Below the pieces are notes generated by a model. The model was not told the DNA's origin, searched no databases, and was given only the letters and a program-made list of their open reading frames with translations. A stretch of 64,000 nucleotides of DNA. Source: JAVXAG01 sp040307645 (lineage in GTDB: Bacteria > Bacillota > Clostridia > Peptostreptococcales > Anaerovoracaceae). Positions 35,688 to 44,874 of this stretch are shown piece after piece. A program made the position numbers and the translations under genes. The first letter of the stretch is position 1; each line of letters begins with the position of its first letter. The DNA lies in NCBI GenBank assembly GCA_040307645.1, contig JAWRJF010000096.1, positions 1 to 64,000 on the forward strand, read 5' to 3'.

Positions 35688-37451
35688 TTATTTAATATAT
35701 TTTTTCGCCCCATCAATTATCTCAGAGCTTATACCAAGCATCTTTGCAATATTAAGGGCATCCTTAGGTACTTCACCTTTTTGTTCTACTCTACATAGCC
35801 TATAATCCATGTATTTGGAAATTATATTTATCCTATCACGACGGTTAGCATATTTGATTTCTCTGTCCAAAAGTGTAAAATCTGCATTCGCTAAACCTAT
35901 AACTTGCATATTTACTACGCCTTCTTTCTCAGTTACAGTCTCAAAATGTGTCGTAATTAAGGAAATATACGGTTTTAACATGAGATAATCTACAATGGAT
36001 TTTGTCAAAGCTAAACCTTCAACAGGGTTAGTTCCACTTGCAATCTCATCTACTAAAATAACAGAACGGTCTCTGCCATTATCTAAAATTTCTTTTAGCT
36101 CTTCCATTTCTGAACCAAAAGAGGATAGACCACGTTCAACGGACTGGCTGTCACCTATTAAAATCTGCATGTAGTTGGATAAACCAATCTTTGCCTTTTT
36201 AGCAGGAACGAAAAATCCGTATTGTGCCATAATTGCTATCTGTCCTGCGAGCTTAAGGGAAATCGTCTTACCTCCCATATTCGCTCCTGTGATACAAGTA
36301 ACTCCATCCTTTAATGCAATGGAAATCGGGCAAAATTCCTTGCCCTTAGACTTAAGAATTCCTTCTACCTGAAGGTTTCTACCATCTTCATATTCTATAA
36401 TATGTTCCTGAACAATCTCAGGCTTAGATAAATTTCTATTTATTGCATAAATTCCACGGGCCATGGCTAACTCCAATTGGCCGATGGTTTCACAGTTCTT
36501 TAAAAGCTTATCCCTGTGTTTTGAAATCTTCTGTGAAAGAACTTCTCTTATTCTATCTTCTTCAGACTCTATTTCCATATTCAACTTTTCCATTGTCTCA
36601 GTGAACTTATGAACTTCTTCCGAAGGCTTAAGCTGGAATGTCACACTCATGTAGTCTTGATCTTTTTCTTCTAATTCACTTAGAGCTTTTATCTTTTCAA
36701 AATCCGGATGAGATCTTGCAACTACAATGTCAAACTTAGGTGTCAACTGAACTCCATGTTGTCTTCTAAGCTCTTCCCTTGCTTTCTTTTGAACACGCCT
36801 AATCTCAAGCTCATATTCTCTTTTTTTCTTTCTATAATCACCTAACAGTGAACTGAATTCATCATATATATAGAAAGTATTCAATCTATCTTTTCTCGGA
36901 TCAAGTTCATCTAATAAGTCCTCTGTATCTTCGAGAATATACATTTCAGGAACATAATGAACTCCATTCTTTTCATTTTCTTTTAAGAAATTGACTTCTT
37001 CCTCTAAAGAATCTTCATCATCTGAAGTACTGCTGTCCTTAACCTGCTTAATGCAGTGACAGCTTACATAGTCTCCTACTTCCTTGAATTTTGTCAACTT
37101 TAAAAGTTGTCTCATTTGTAGTAACAGAGATTTTATCTCATAAATTTCAACAACTGAAAGCACAGAGTTTTCGCTTCTTGAAATAGTATTAGAAGAATCC
37201 TTAATCTCCATGAATACCTCTTGAATTTTATCCTTTAAAATCGGGTTTTCCTTGACAAAGCCAATCATTTCGTCGATACGATTAAGTTCGTCTCTTAGAG
37301 CATCTTCTTCTCCTGGGAAAAAAGGTCTCATTTCCTTTAAGGCTTTCTTACCAAAGGGTGAAATCACATCCATCTTCAGCATAACATAATCCAAGCCGGT
37401 CTCTCGTCTTGTCTTAACATTAGATAATCTTCTGTTTGCACCGTCTAACAT
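35688..37451 (-). CDS. kamC: MutS-like ATPase KamC (aminomutase reactivase)
   Basis: A 587-residue MutS-family ATPase with no mismatch-recognition domain. A helical lever region (about 40-330, coiled-coil near 190-215) precedes the ATPase: Walker A GANMGGKT, Walker B VILVDEIASGTNP and the MutS-type switch SLITTHFE. Genes of this type sit with kamD/kamE in lysine-fermenting bacteria and are regarded as reactivating the B12 aminomutase after cofactor damage, with KamB. That role is from family knowledge; direct evidence from the sequence is the position, 11 bases before kamD and 2 after kamB. Confidence 0.88.
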   Translation of the reverse strand: MLDGANRRLSNVKTRRETGLDYVMLKMDVISPFGKKALKEMRPFFPGEEDALRDELNRIDEMIGFVKENPILKDKIQEVFMEIKDSSNTISRSENSVLSVVEIYEIKSLLLQMRQLLKLTKFKEVGDYVSCHCIKQVKDSSTSDDEDSLEEEVNFLKENEKNGVHYVPEMYILEDTEDLLDELDPRKDRLNTFYIYDEFSSLLGDYRKKKREYELEIRRVQKKAREELRRQHGVQLTPKFDIVVARSHPDFEKIKALSELEEKDQDYMSVTFQLKPSEEVHKFTETMEKLNMEIESEEDRIREVLSQKISKHRDKLLKNCETIGQLELAMARGIYAINRNLSKPEIVQEHIIEYEDGRNLQVEGILKSKGKEFCPISIALKDGVTCITGANMGGKTISLKLAGQIAIMAQYGFFVPAKKAKIGLSNYMQILIGDSQSVERGLSSFGSEMEELKEILDNGRDRSVILVDEIASGTNPVEGLALTKSIVDYLMLKPYISLITTHFETVTEKEGVVNMQVIGLANADFTLLDREIKYANRRDRINIISKYMDYRLCRVEQKGEVPKDALNIAKMLGISSEIIDGAKKYIK

Positions 37452-37453
37452 AA

Positions 37454-38473
37454 TTACATCCTTACATCAATTACTGGGATATCCGGAATTGCTTTTTCCA
37501 TCTCCTCTAATAAAAGTCGATTATCAAAAGTATATCCTAAAGGCGCCCAAGGGTTTACAGTTATTAATGCAATCTCAATTTTCTTGAGAACTCTTGGTTT
37601 AAAACCTTTTTTTCTAAATTTACCCCAGTCCATAGGGTTAATAAATATTTTTGTAGGGTCCTTTAAAACAAACTGTACTTGTTTAAGTTTTTTAGGACTT
37701 ATATCTGAAATTACACTGTTAGTAAATGCCCCCGGAATATATACATGAGTAGTATCTTCAGTAATTGCTTCATCAATATCTCTCGCTGCTCCTAATCCGG
37801 TTACAAGGTCAAGTTTCTTAAATTCTCCCTTAGCATTTATTATCATAATCTTATCGTCAAAATTATTATTTTCAATTGCAATTCTTTGCGGCCCATCTTC
37901 TAATTCATCTGTGCCATAAAGATGCACTACATGTGCTGTTTCTTCCACCACTTTACTTATTTTACGGGAAAGTACAGCTCCTGTTGCAAGTATGATTGCA
38001 TCTGATGTATCCGGTGATGCTATTGTTTTTCTATCTATGGCACCATCTATCATGACTAAATCACATCCTGCTTCTAGCATTTCATCACAAAGAAGCTTCT
38101 GCTCCTTATTAATTACAGGGCCTGCAACTTGTACATAGCCTGCTTCTCTAACTCTACATATAAGTAGGGTTCCTATTGCCGTAGAGTAATTTGTCCTCTT
38201 TACAATTTCTAAACCTGCGTCAGATAGTTCATACAACAGAGAGGGAACCGCCACTAATGTGTCTACATCTAAGTAAACTCTTGGCTTTTCTGTACCTGTA
38301 ACTAAATCCTGTGTTTCTCCATCTCTACCTGTTGAAGTAATACCTAATCGAACGCCTTCATCCATTGCTTCTTCTATGAGGTAATTTAGCGCAGTTGTCT
38401 TACCTGCATTTTTCGCCATTCCAACTATAGACAAGGTTTTGTATTTTTTTGCCAATTCTGACATTGTTGCCAT
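37454..38473 (-). CDS. kamB: KamB (aminomutase reactivase subunit)
   Basis: A 339-residue protein with a P-loop near the start (GMAKNAGKTTALNYL), DLVMIDGAIDRK as a Walker B-like strand, and an alpha/beta fold through DTSDAIILATGAVLS. It lies 2 bases before kamC and 116 after kamA. KamB is a recurring partner of KamC in lysine-fermentation clusters and is thought to help restore 5,6-aminomutase. The biochemical action is not visible from sequence beyond NTP binding. Confidence 0.85.
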   Translation of the reverse strand: MATMSELAKKYKTLSIVGMAKNAGKTTALNYLIEEAMDEGVRLGITSTGRDGETQDLVTGTEKPRVYLDVDTLVAVPSLLYELSDAGLEIVKRTNYSTAIGTLLICRVREAGYVQVAGPVINKEQKLLCDEMLEAGCDLVMIDGAIDRKTIASPDTSDAIILATGAVLSRKISKVVEETAHVVHLYGTDELEDGPQRIAIENNNFDDKIMIINAKGEFKKLDLVTGLGAARDIDEAITEDTTHVYIPGAFTNSVISDISPKKLKQVQFVLKDPTKIFINPMDWGKFRKKGFKPRVLKKIEIALITVNPWAPLGYTFDNRLLLEEMEKAIPDIPVIDVRM

Positions 38474-38589
38474 AATATGCTCCTTTTAAACATTCCTTGA
38501 CTTACGTATAAATCTTGCAGTTATTTTAAAGTTTGGAAGGCTATTTGCAGCCTCCCAAACATAAATTTATTTTTCTAGGAACTTACAAA

Positions 38590-39849
38590 TTAGTGAGTGT
38601 TTCTTTCATGTCTAGCTAAGTTTGAAGGTTCCATTGATTTGATTTCTAAACCTTCACCTAAAGCAGAAACTCCCTGGTATTTGTAAGTCTTCTTGCCTGT
38701 GCAGTAGTCACAGTTACATTCTAATTCTGGAAGATGTGGTTCTGTATAAGTAGTAATTACACCTTCGTAGTTTCTCAAGATTACCTTGTTAGGAGTCTGA
38801 GAAATGATATACTGTGGCATTACTGGAGTCTTACCACCACCACCAGGAGCGTCAACTACGAATGTAGGTACTGCATATCCTGATGTATGTCCTCTTAGAC
38901 CTTCAATGATTTCGATACCTTTAGCAACTGAAGTTCTAAAGTGTTCGATACCAATTGATAAGTCACAGATGTAGATGTAGTAAGGTCTTACTCTGTTCTT
39001 AACTAATTTCTGAACTAATTCTCTCATGATATGTTTACAGTCATTAACTCCTCTTAAAAGTACTGACTGGTTTCCAAGAGGAACACCTGCATCTGCAAGC
39101 TTTCTGCAAGCTTCAGCAGCTTCTTCAGTTAATTCGTTTGGATGGTTGAAGTGAGTGTTTAACCAGATTGGATGATATTTCTTTAACATTGCGCAAAGAT
39201 CATCTGTAATTCTCTGAGGCATTACAACTGGTGTTCTTGAACCGATTCTAACGATTTCTACATGAGGAATCTTTCTTAGTTCGCTGATGATGTATTCTAA
39301 TGTTTCATCTTCAACACAAAGAGCATCTCCACCTGAAAGAAGAACGTCTCTTACAACTGGTGTTCTTCTGATGTAATCGATACATGCATCGATATCTTCT
39401 CTTGATCTAGCTCCGTCAGTTTCTCCTGCAAGTCTTCTTCTTGTACAATGTCTGCAGTACATTGAGCACTGGTCAGTGATTAAGAATAAAACTCTGTCTG
39501 GATATCTATGAGTTAAGCCAGGAGCTGGAGAGTCAGCGTCTTCGTGAAGTGGGTCTGCATCATCTGCTTCTGATCTGTGCATTTCAGCTAATGTAGGAAC
39601 TGCCTGCATTCTTACTGGATCTCTTGGATCGTCTGGATCCATTAATGATGCATAGTAAGGAGTAATACCTACTCTGAAACCGCCCATAACTTTTTCAATA
39701 TCAGCTTTTTCTTTTTCTGTAAGGTTAACAACTGCACAGATATCTTCTACTGTTGAAAGTCTGTGAGAAACCTGCCAATGCCAGTCGTTCCACTGTTCAT
39801 CTGTAACATCCTTGAATAAAGGAATGTCTTTCCAATTTCTTCTTGCCAT
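38590..39849 (-). CDS. kamA: Lysine 2,3-aminomutase
   Basis: KamA turns L-lysine into L-beta-lysine using [4Fe-4S], S-adenosylmethionine and PLP, the first step of the pathway. The 419-residue protein has the radical-SAM cysteines C128, C132 and C135 (QCSMYCRHC). The PLP lysine is K340 in APGGGGKTPV. The zinc-binding C-terminus contains CNCDYC, and Asp residues for substrate lysine (DLSIGIEHFRT) are present. It follows kdd by 39 bases. All catalytic residues of the clostridial enzyme are kept. It depends on AdoMet from metK. Confidence 0.97.
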   Translation of the reverse strand: MARRNWKDIPLFKDVTDEQWNDWHWQVSHRLSTVEDICAVVNLTEKEKADIEKVMGGFRVGITPYYASLMDPDDPRDPVRMQAVPTLAEMHRSEADDADPLHEDADSPAPGLTHRYPDRVLFLITDQCSMYCRHCTRRRLAGETDGARSREDIDACIDYIRRTPVVRDVLLSGGDALCVEDETLEYIISELRKIPHVEIVRIGSRTPVVMPQRITDDLCAMLKKYHPIWLNTHFNHPNELTEEAAEACRKLADAGVPLGNQSVLLRGVNDCKHIMRELVQKLVKNRVRPYYIYICDLSIGIEHFRTSVAKGIEIIEGLRGHTSGYAVPTFVVDAPGGGGKTPVMPQYIISQTPNKVILRNYEGVITTYTEPHLPELECNCDYCTGKKTYKYQGVSALGEGLEIKSMEPSNLARHERNTH

Positions 39850-39888
39850 AATAATTCTCCTTTTTATTATTAATTATTACAATAATTA

Positions 39889-40920
39889 TTAAGCATATAA
39901 CTCAGAGAATAAGTTTCTTAACTTATCATTTTCTCTTAAGCACTGTAATGTGATTTCTGCATGGCCTTTAGTGTATCCGTTACCGATAACCATATCGATA
40001 TCTTTACCAACACCTTCAGCACCAAGAGCTGCTTTAGTGAAGCTTGTAGCCATTGAGAAGAAGTATACAATACCTTCATCTTTACAGCAAAGGATTGATG
40101 ACATTTCTGTGTTTTCGATGTTTACTACGTTAATTACTAGGTCTGCTAATTTTCCGTCTGTAGCTTCCATGATTTTATTGTATAGGCCAACTGCATCTGT
40201 TGCGTCTGCAATCATGTATTCGTCAGCAACGTCAACGCTCTTAGCTCTGTTAATTGATCTTTCGAAACCGTCTACGCAGATTACTTTACCAGTAACTCCA
40301 GCTCTCTTCTTTGCTTCATATAGGCAAAGGATACCAGCTTTTCCGCCGCCACCGATTACAACTACAGTGTCGCCAGGCTTTACTAATTTAGCAGTCTGAG
40401 CAGGAGCTCCTGCAACGTCTAATGCTGATAATGCAAGACCTTCTGGAATATCATCTGGAAGAACTGCATAAAGTCCACTCTGGAATAAGATAGCCTGTCC
40501 TTTTACGTCAACCTGGTCAATTTCTGGTCTAACGTCAGTGATTTCTTCTACCTTTAGTGGAGTAAGTGATAAAGATACTAATGTAGCAACCTTATCTCCA
40601 ACTTTTAATTCACCTTCAAAGTTAGGTCCGATTTCTTTAACAGTACCGATTAACATTCCGCCGGATCCTGTCCATGGGTTTTTATGTTTACCTGTTTTTT
40701 CGATAATGTCAAGAATAGTAGCTTTGATTTTTTCAACATCTCCGTCTGCTCTTCTTGAGATTTCAGTAAATGATGCTGAGTCAATATTTAAAGTCTGAAC
40801 ATCAATAAGAACCTCATTATCGTAAATTTCCATAGTGTTGTCAATAACATCTGCTGGTTGTGGTAATACTCCCTTTGGAGAAATTACTCTGTGTGTACCA
40901 TAAGGGCATCCTTTTTTCAT
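39889..40920 (-). CDS. kdd: L-erythro-3,5-diaminohexanoate dehydrogenase
   Basis: Kdd oxidises 3,5-diaminohexanoate to 3-keto-5-aminohexanoate with NAD+. The 343 residues start with YGTHRVISPKGVLPQPADVID. They have a GroES-like first half and a Rossmann nucleotide site (VVVIGGGGKAGILCLYEAKKR). The length is close to the known enzyme. It is the first gene of the minus-strand kam operon, with AGGAGG before the ATG. Its homologue forms the sensor half of the neighbouring sigma54 regulator. Confidence 0.95.
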   Translation of the reverse strand: MKKGCPYGTHRVISPKGVLPQPADVIDNTMEIYDNEVLIDVQTLNIDSASFTEISRRADGDVEKIKATILDIIEKTGKHKNPWTGSGGMLIGTVKEIGPNFEGELKVGDKVATLVSLSLTPLKVEEITDVRPEIDQVDVKGQAILFQSGLYAVLPDDIPEGLALSALDVAGAPAQTAKLVKPGDTVVVIGGGGKAGILCLYEAKKRAGVTGKVICVDGFERSINRAKSVDVADEYMIADATDAVGLYNKIMEATDGKLADLVINVVNIENTEMSSILCCKDEGIVYFFSMATSFTKAALGAEGVGKDIDMVIGNGYTKGHAEITLQCLRENDKLRNLFSELYA

Positions 40921-40968
40921 AATTACATCCTCCTAAAAATCATTTAAATATATGTAAACTTATGCTTT

Positions 40969-41018
40969 AGCATAACTCTAACCAAATACATTATATAGCA
41001 AATAGTTTTTTGTGTCCA
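40969..41018 (-). promoter_or_regulatory. kdd promoter: sigma70 with possible sigma54 site
   Basis: On the minus strand TGGACA (41013-41018), 17 bases and TATAAT (40990-40995) make a sound sigma70 promoter. A weaker sigma54-like site, TTGG-N10-GCT (40969-40985), overlaps it: it keeps GG and GC at the correct spacing but lacks CAC. Upstream lie four GAAC-N8-GTTC sites. Confidence 0.55.
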
Positions 41019-41064
41019 CTCTCAAGACGGTCTCCGAACCCAATCACCGAAAAAATATTTAGGC

Positions 41065-41307
41065 GAACCGTTTTGTGTTCGAACGGTAAATTGCTCGAAC
41101 CAGTTATGGTTCGAGCATTAAATAGAGGTTTATTACGCTTTTATGCGCGAAAAGATTTTATGATATTTTTTCATTATCATGTATCTTAACAATGCAAAGG
41201 CCGTGCCAACTTGTCTGTCTACATTTTCAGCCTTTTGCAGGCCTTCCCCTCTTATGCCTCGAACCGTTTTGTGTTCATGTCAGATTTTGGCGAACTGTTT
41301 TGTGTTC
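41065..41307. promoter_or_regulatory. Four GAAC-N8-GTTC regulator sites
   Basis: GAACCGTTTTGTGTTC occurs at 41065-41080 and 41261-41276. GAACTGTTTTGTGTTC is at 41292-41307. GAACCAGTTATGGTTC is at 41097-41112, inside a larger perfect palindrome (11-bp arms, 41092-41117). They lie 80-340 bases upstream of the kdd promoter in the 394-base gap 40921-41314, a usual range for enhancer sites of sigma54 activators. The rest of that gap shows no gene. Confidence 0.75.
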
Positions 41308-41314
41308 AAAACTA

Positions 41315-43387
41315 TTAAAGTTGATATTTTTTCTTTTTTCTTACTAGTTGAGTCTGACTAATTCCTACGGCCTTTGCGGCTTTTCTTGTGCTTCCATATT
41401 TTTCGCAAGCATACTTTAATATATTTTTTTCGAAGTTTTCCACCATGCTTTCAAGATTTATGTTTTGTTCCTCATCACCAGGATCCATAGAGTCAGAGCT
41501 GGTAGTCTCGAATATCTCTGCGTGCAATTCCTTCATAACGTCAAATAATGTTATGTTTTCTCCTTTTGCAGCAATTATTAATCTTTGGACTATATTTTCA
41601 AGCTCTCGTATATTACCCGGCCAGTCACATTGTTTCAAGTAGTCGATAGCATCTTCATCAATTCCTCTTTTTATGGAGAATTTTTCACTGTAAATCTTAA
41701 GGAAGTGTCGAACAAGTGCCGGTATGTCGCCTGTTCTCTCACTTAAGCTAGGCACTCTTATTCTCACCACGTTTAGTCTGTAATACAAGTCTCGTCTAAA
41801 GCTTCCCTCTTCAATAATATCTTCTAAATCCCTGTTGGTTGCAGAAATTATTCTTACATTTGTTTTTACAGGTTTTACTCCCCCAACTCTAAAAAATTCA
41901 CCGTCTTGAATAACTCTTAACAGTTTAGCCTGCATGTCCAGGGAAAGTTCCCCTATTTCGTCTAGAAATATTACACCATTATCGGCAAGCTCAAAGTATC
42001 CTTTTTTACCATTAGGGCTAGCACCTGTAAAGGCTCCTTTCTCATATCCAAAAAACTCCGATTCCAGTAAAGATGGTGAGATAGACGCGCAGTTTACTTT
42101 TATAAACGGAGCGACTTTCCTGCTACTGTTTTTCTGAATTATATTAGCAACCTTTTCTTTTCCGACTCCCGTTTCCCCCGTAATCAGGACATTGCAGTCA
42201 TATTTTGATACCGACAGCATTTCATCAAGAACTGCCGCCATAGCTCGGCTTTCACAAACAAAGTCTTCCAACATGGTCTGCCTCTGCCCCGACGCCTCAA
42301 TCAGCCTAGTCTCACGGTTAATAGGATAGGCAGGGTCGTCATATATGGTAAGGTTAGAAGATGTTGCCCCTTTTATATAAGGGTCAAGTTCCCTTACCAA
42401 ATCAATGTCGAATTCGTCGTAAGCTTCAAGATACCCGTCTGCGCATCTTATATCCAGCTGCCTCGAAATTGATTCCGTTATGTAAAGCGCAATGTTATAG
42501 TTGTTTATAAGATTTGCAAAGACAACGGTACCTCCTGACTTAGTAGCCAGGATATTTATAGTTTCCGCCCCCGGAATATCAGCACAGTTAACAGAAACAT
42601 CAAAAAGAGAATCCGCATTAAGTTTTTCAATACAATCCATAGGTTTTAGAATATCCAAATAGTGTATTTCGCTAAAGGTAGAAGATAATAATTCGTCTAT
42701 TGTTTTTCCTTTTACAACCAGATCGGTTTTTTTATCTAACAAGCAAACGATTTCCGCTCCATGTTTAGCTACTTTTCGTATTGCATATCCAAATAGAAGG
42801 TTACTCATCAAGTTGTTTCCAACAATCAAAAACTTCTTTTTACCAACGGCAATATTACTTATTCTATAAAGCGTCCCCGACTCATTTAAGGTAAACAACA
42901 GCAAGTCGGTAGGAACTCCCTGGGGTTTTCTTACCAGAGGTACCTCGGAATATAAAACCGCATAACCCTCCACTTCTATTTGGCCAAAAGCCTTATCAAT
43001 AGATGTTATTTTCGATATATATATTGGAACAGATGCCAAAGATGCGTTACAAACTACTTCTTCTCCAGGCTTTAGATTTTTTTTATTATCAAATTTACTG
43101 CCCACTTCGTCAACAACGCCGTAAAACAATCCTCCTGTATCCGTTACAGGGTTATGTAATTTCCCCCTCTTTATTACAATATCTATTATCTTTTGTTTTA
43201 TTTTTTCTTCATTATTATTTACTTCCAGACAAATTTGTTTAAAGCTTGTTCCTTCCAAGTGTATCCTTTTTATATTTACTTTTATTTCTTCAGGTGTTAT
43301 CACTCTGCTATTATCTAAGCGCCACGCAGATGTCGGTAACACATGCTGAGGCTCTAATACTCTATTAGTACCATAATTGTGGGTCAT
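41315..43387 (-). CDS. Sigma54 activator with a Kdd-like sensor domain
   Basis: A 690-residue enhancer-binding protein. Residues 1 to about 340 align with Kdd along their whole length: shared start YGTNRVLEPQHVLP, GKLHNPVTDTGGLFYG, and a Rossmann region. The dinucleotide loop is changed to LIVGNNLMSNLLFG, so catalysis is doubtful. The AAA+ domain (about 380-610) has GETGVGKEKV, the sigma54-contact loop GAFTGA and Walker B VIFLDEIGELS. A Fis-type helix-turn-helix ends it (GSTRKAAKAVGISQTQLVRKK). It sits between kdd and kal. Inference: it senses a pathway intermediate and activates kal and the kam operon. Confidence 0.93.
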   Translation of the reverse strand: MTHNYGTNRVLEPQHVLPTSAWRLDNSRVITPEEIKVNIKRIHLEGTSFKQICLEVNNNEEKIKQKIIDIVIKRGKLHNPVTDTGGLFYGVVDEVGSKFDNKKNLKPGEEVVCNASLASVPIYISKITSIDKAFGQIEVEGYAVLYSEVPLVRKPQGVPTDLLLFTLNESGTLYRISNIAVGKKKFLIVGNNLMSNLLFGYAIRKVAKHGAEIVCLLDKKTDLVVKGKTIDELLSSTFSEIHYLDILKPMDCIEKLNADSLFDVSVNCADIPGAETINILATKSGGTVVFANLINNYNIALYITESISRQLDIRCADGYLEAYDEFDIDLVRELDPYIKGATSSNLTIYDDPAYPINRETRLIEASGQRQTMLEDFVCESRAMAAVLDEMLSVSKYDCNVLITGETGVGKEKVANIIQKNSSRKVAPFIKVNCASISPSLLESEFFGYEKGAFTGASPNGKKGYFELADNGVIFLDEIGELSLDMQAKLLRVIQDGEFFRVGGVKPVKTNVRIISATNRDLEDIIEEGSFRRDLYYRLNVVRIRVPSLSERTGDIPALVRHFLKIYSEKFSIKRGIDEDAIDYLKQCDWPGNIRELENIVQRLIIAAKGENITLFDVMKELHAEIFETTSSDSMDPGDEEQNINLESMVENFEKNILKYACEKYGSTRKAAKAVGISQTQLVRKKKKYQL

Positions 43388-43411
43388 TTTCTGTTCGCTC
43401 CTTTTTTATCT

Positions 43412-43427
43412 GAACATAATTCGGTTC
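43412..43427. promoter_or_regulatory. GAAC-N8-GTTC site upstream of kal
   Basis: GAACATAATTCGGTTC lies 30 bases ahead of the kal sigma54 promoter and 25 bases from the regulator start. It is the fifth copy of the site and may serve both kal activation and autoregulation. Confidence 0.7.
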
Positions 43428-43456
43428 ACATTTTTCGTCATTTCAATGATAACCCA

Positions 43457-43473
43457 TTGGCACATATTTTGCA
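43457..43473 (+). promoter_or_regulatory. Sigma54 promoter of kal
   Basis: TTGGCAC-N5-TTGCA matches the -24/-12 consensus, with GG at 43459-43460 and GC at 43471-43472. A start near 43484 is expected, 82 bases before the kal ATG. Confidence 0.88.
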
Positions 43474-43565
43474 ATATTAATTATAGGTGTTTACAATCAT
43501 AAAGAATACTTATATAATAATTGTTGACACAAGTTTATAATAATTAATTTAAGGAGATTTATAAA

Positions 43566-43958
43566 ATGGAAGAAAAAGTAACATCATTAATCAGAGTTAG
43601 AATGTCAGCTAAAGACGCTCATTACGGTGGAGAATTAGTAGATGGAGCTCATATGGTACATCTTTTCGGAGACGTAGCTACTGAACTATTAATTAAATTA
43701 GACGGAGACGAAGGTTTATTCTGTGCTTATGACAACGTAGAATTCTTAGCTCCTACTTATGCTGGAGACTACATTGAAGCTTACGGAGAAATTACAAAGA
43801 TCGGTAATTCTTCAAGAAAAATGAAGTTTGAAGCAAGAAAAGTTATCGTTTCAAGAAAAGACATCAACGCATCAGCTGCTGATTTCTTAGAAGAACCAAT
43901 TGTAGTTGCTAGAGCAACTGGTACTTGCGTAACTCCAAAAGAATCAAAGAGAAAATAG
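43566..43958 (+). CDS. kal: 3-aminobutyryl-CoA ammonia lyase
   Basis: Kal removes ammonia from L-3-aminobutyryl-CoA to give crotonyl-CoA, a late step of lysine fermentation. The 130-residue hotdog-fold protein has RVRMSAKDAHYGGELVDGA (start of the fold), LFGDVATELLIKLDGDEG and VEFLAPTYAGDYIEAYGE. Length is close to the known enzyme. AAGGAG precedes the ATG. It is divergent from the regulator and alone on the plus strand, unlike clusters where it follows kce. Codon choice (GGA, GAC, TTA) suggests high expression. Confidence 0.93.
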   Translation: MEEKVTSLIRVRMSAKDAHYGGELVDGAHMVHLFGDVATELLIKLDGDEGLFCAYDNVEFLAPTYAGDYIEAYGEITKIGNSSRKMKFEARKVIVSRKDINASAADFLEEPIVVARATGTCVTPKESKRK

Positions 43959-44017
43959 TTTCTCAATGACCCATATTGAAAATATGGAACAATTGGACAA
44001 ACTAAAAAAATAACTTT

Positions 44018-44050
44018 CTGGACGCTAAAATGCGTCCAGTTTTGCTATTT
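44018..44050. terminator. Bidirectional CTGGACGC hairpin terminator
   Basis: CTGGACGC/GCGTCCAG with a 6-base loop (44018-44039) is followed by TTTTGCTATTT on the plus strand and leads to a T run on the minus strand. It ends both kal and rluB. Confidence 0.85.
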
Positions 44051-44122
44051 AATCTCAGTGAAATAAGCCAGCTATACACTCTAGCTCTGGTAAAAATTAT
44101 TTCACCCACCAAACATTTATTA

Positions 44123-44827
44123 TTAACAGTTCTTTAAGTATTCAACTTCTTCACGAGTTAACTTTCTATAATGGCCTACTCTTAAATGTCCTAATTTTAG
44201 ATCACCAATAGCAATCCTTTCCAGTTCTTGAACAGGGTTGCCCACAGCACTAAACATCTTGCGCACCTGCCTATTCTTGCCCTCTGTAATAGAAATTTCA
44301 ACAATAGTTGAACGTTGTGTACCTTTTATAATATTAACTATGGCCTTAGAGGTAACGAAACCTCCAATATCTACACCTTTTCGAAGCTTTACAACTTTTT
44401 CGTTTGATAAAACACCAGCCACCCTTGCTCTATAAGTCTTAAAGACATGATGCTTTGGATGGGTCAATCTGTATGCCAGATCACCATCATTGGTCATTAT
44501 CAAGAGCCCGGAAGTGTTGTAATCAAGCCTCCCCACAGGGAACAGTCTGGCATCAATGTCCGAAACAAGTTCCATAACCGTAGGTCTTTCCTTCTCATCA
44601 GAAGAAGTAGTAATGTAGCCAAGAGGCTTATTTATAATTACGTACTCCTTCTTTTCTTTATATTCAATTAGCTTCCCGTTAACCTCAACAGTATCTTTTT
44701 CTAAAACGTCATAACCGGGAGACTTCATCACTACACCGTTTACCCTAACATTTCCATTTTCTATTAACTCATCAGCTTTTCTTCTGCTGGCAATCCCTGC
44801 CTGCGCAATGTATTTATTAATTCTCAT
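44123..44827 (-). CDS. rluB: Pseudouridine synthase RsuA/RluB family
   Basis: A 234-residue rRNA pseudouridine synthase. An N-terminal S4 RNA-binding domain (MRINKYIAQAGIASRRKADELIENGNVRVNG) precedes the catalytic domain with Asp in FPVGRLDYNTSGLLIMTNDGDLA (partly quoted) and the C-terminal EGKNRQVRKMF. In most Firmicutes the single member modifies 23S rRNA U2605-equivalent positions (RluB), which is the likely target here. It ends at the shared terminator; it is next to the FAD protein gene with 47 bases between. Confidence 0.92.
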   Translation of the reverse strand: MRINKYIAQAGIASRRKADELIENGNVRVNGVVMKSPGYDVLEKDTVEVNGKLIEYKEKKEYVIINKPLGYITTSSDEKERPTVMELVSDIDARLFPVGRLDYNTSGLLIMTNDGDLAYRLTHPKHHVFKTYRARVAGVLSNEKVVKLRKGVDIGGFVTSKAIVNIIKGTQRSTIVEISITEGKNRQVRKMFSAVGNPVQELERIAIGDLKLGHLRVGHYRKLTREEVEYLKNC

Positions 44828-44874
44828 AACATCTCCATCATCTGTAAAAAATTCTTATACTAATACTACCATTA

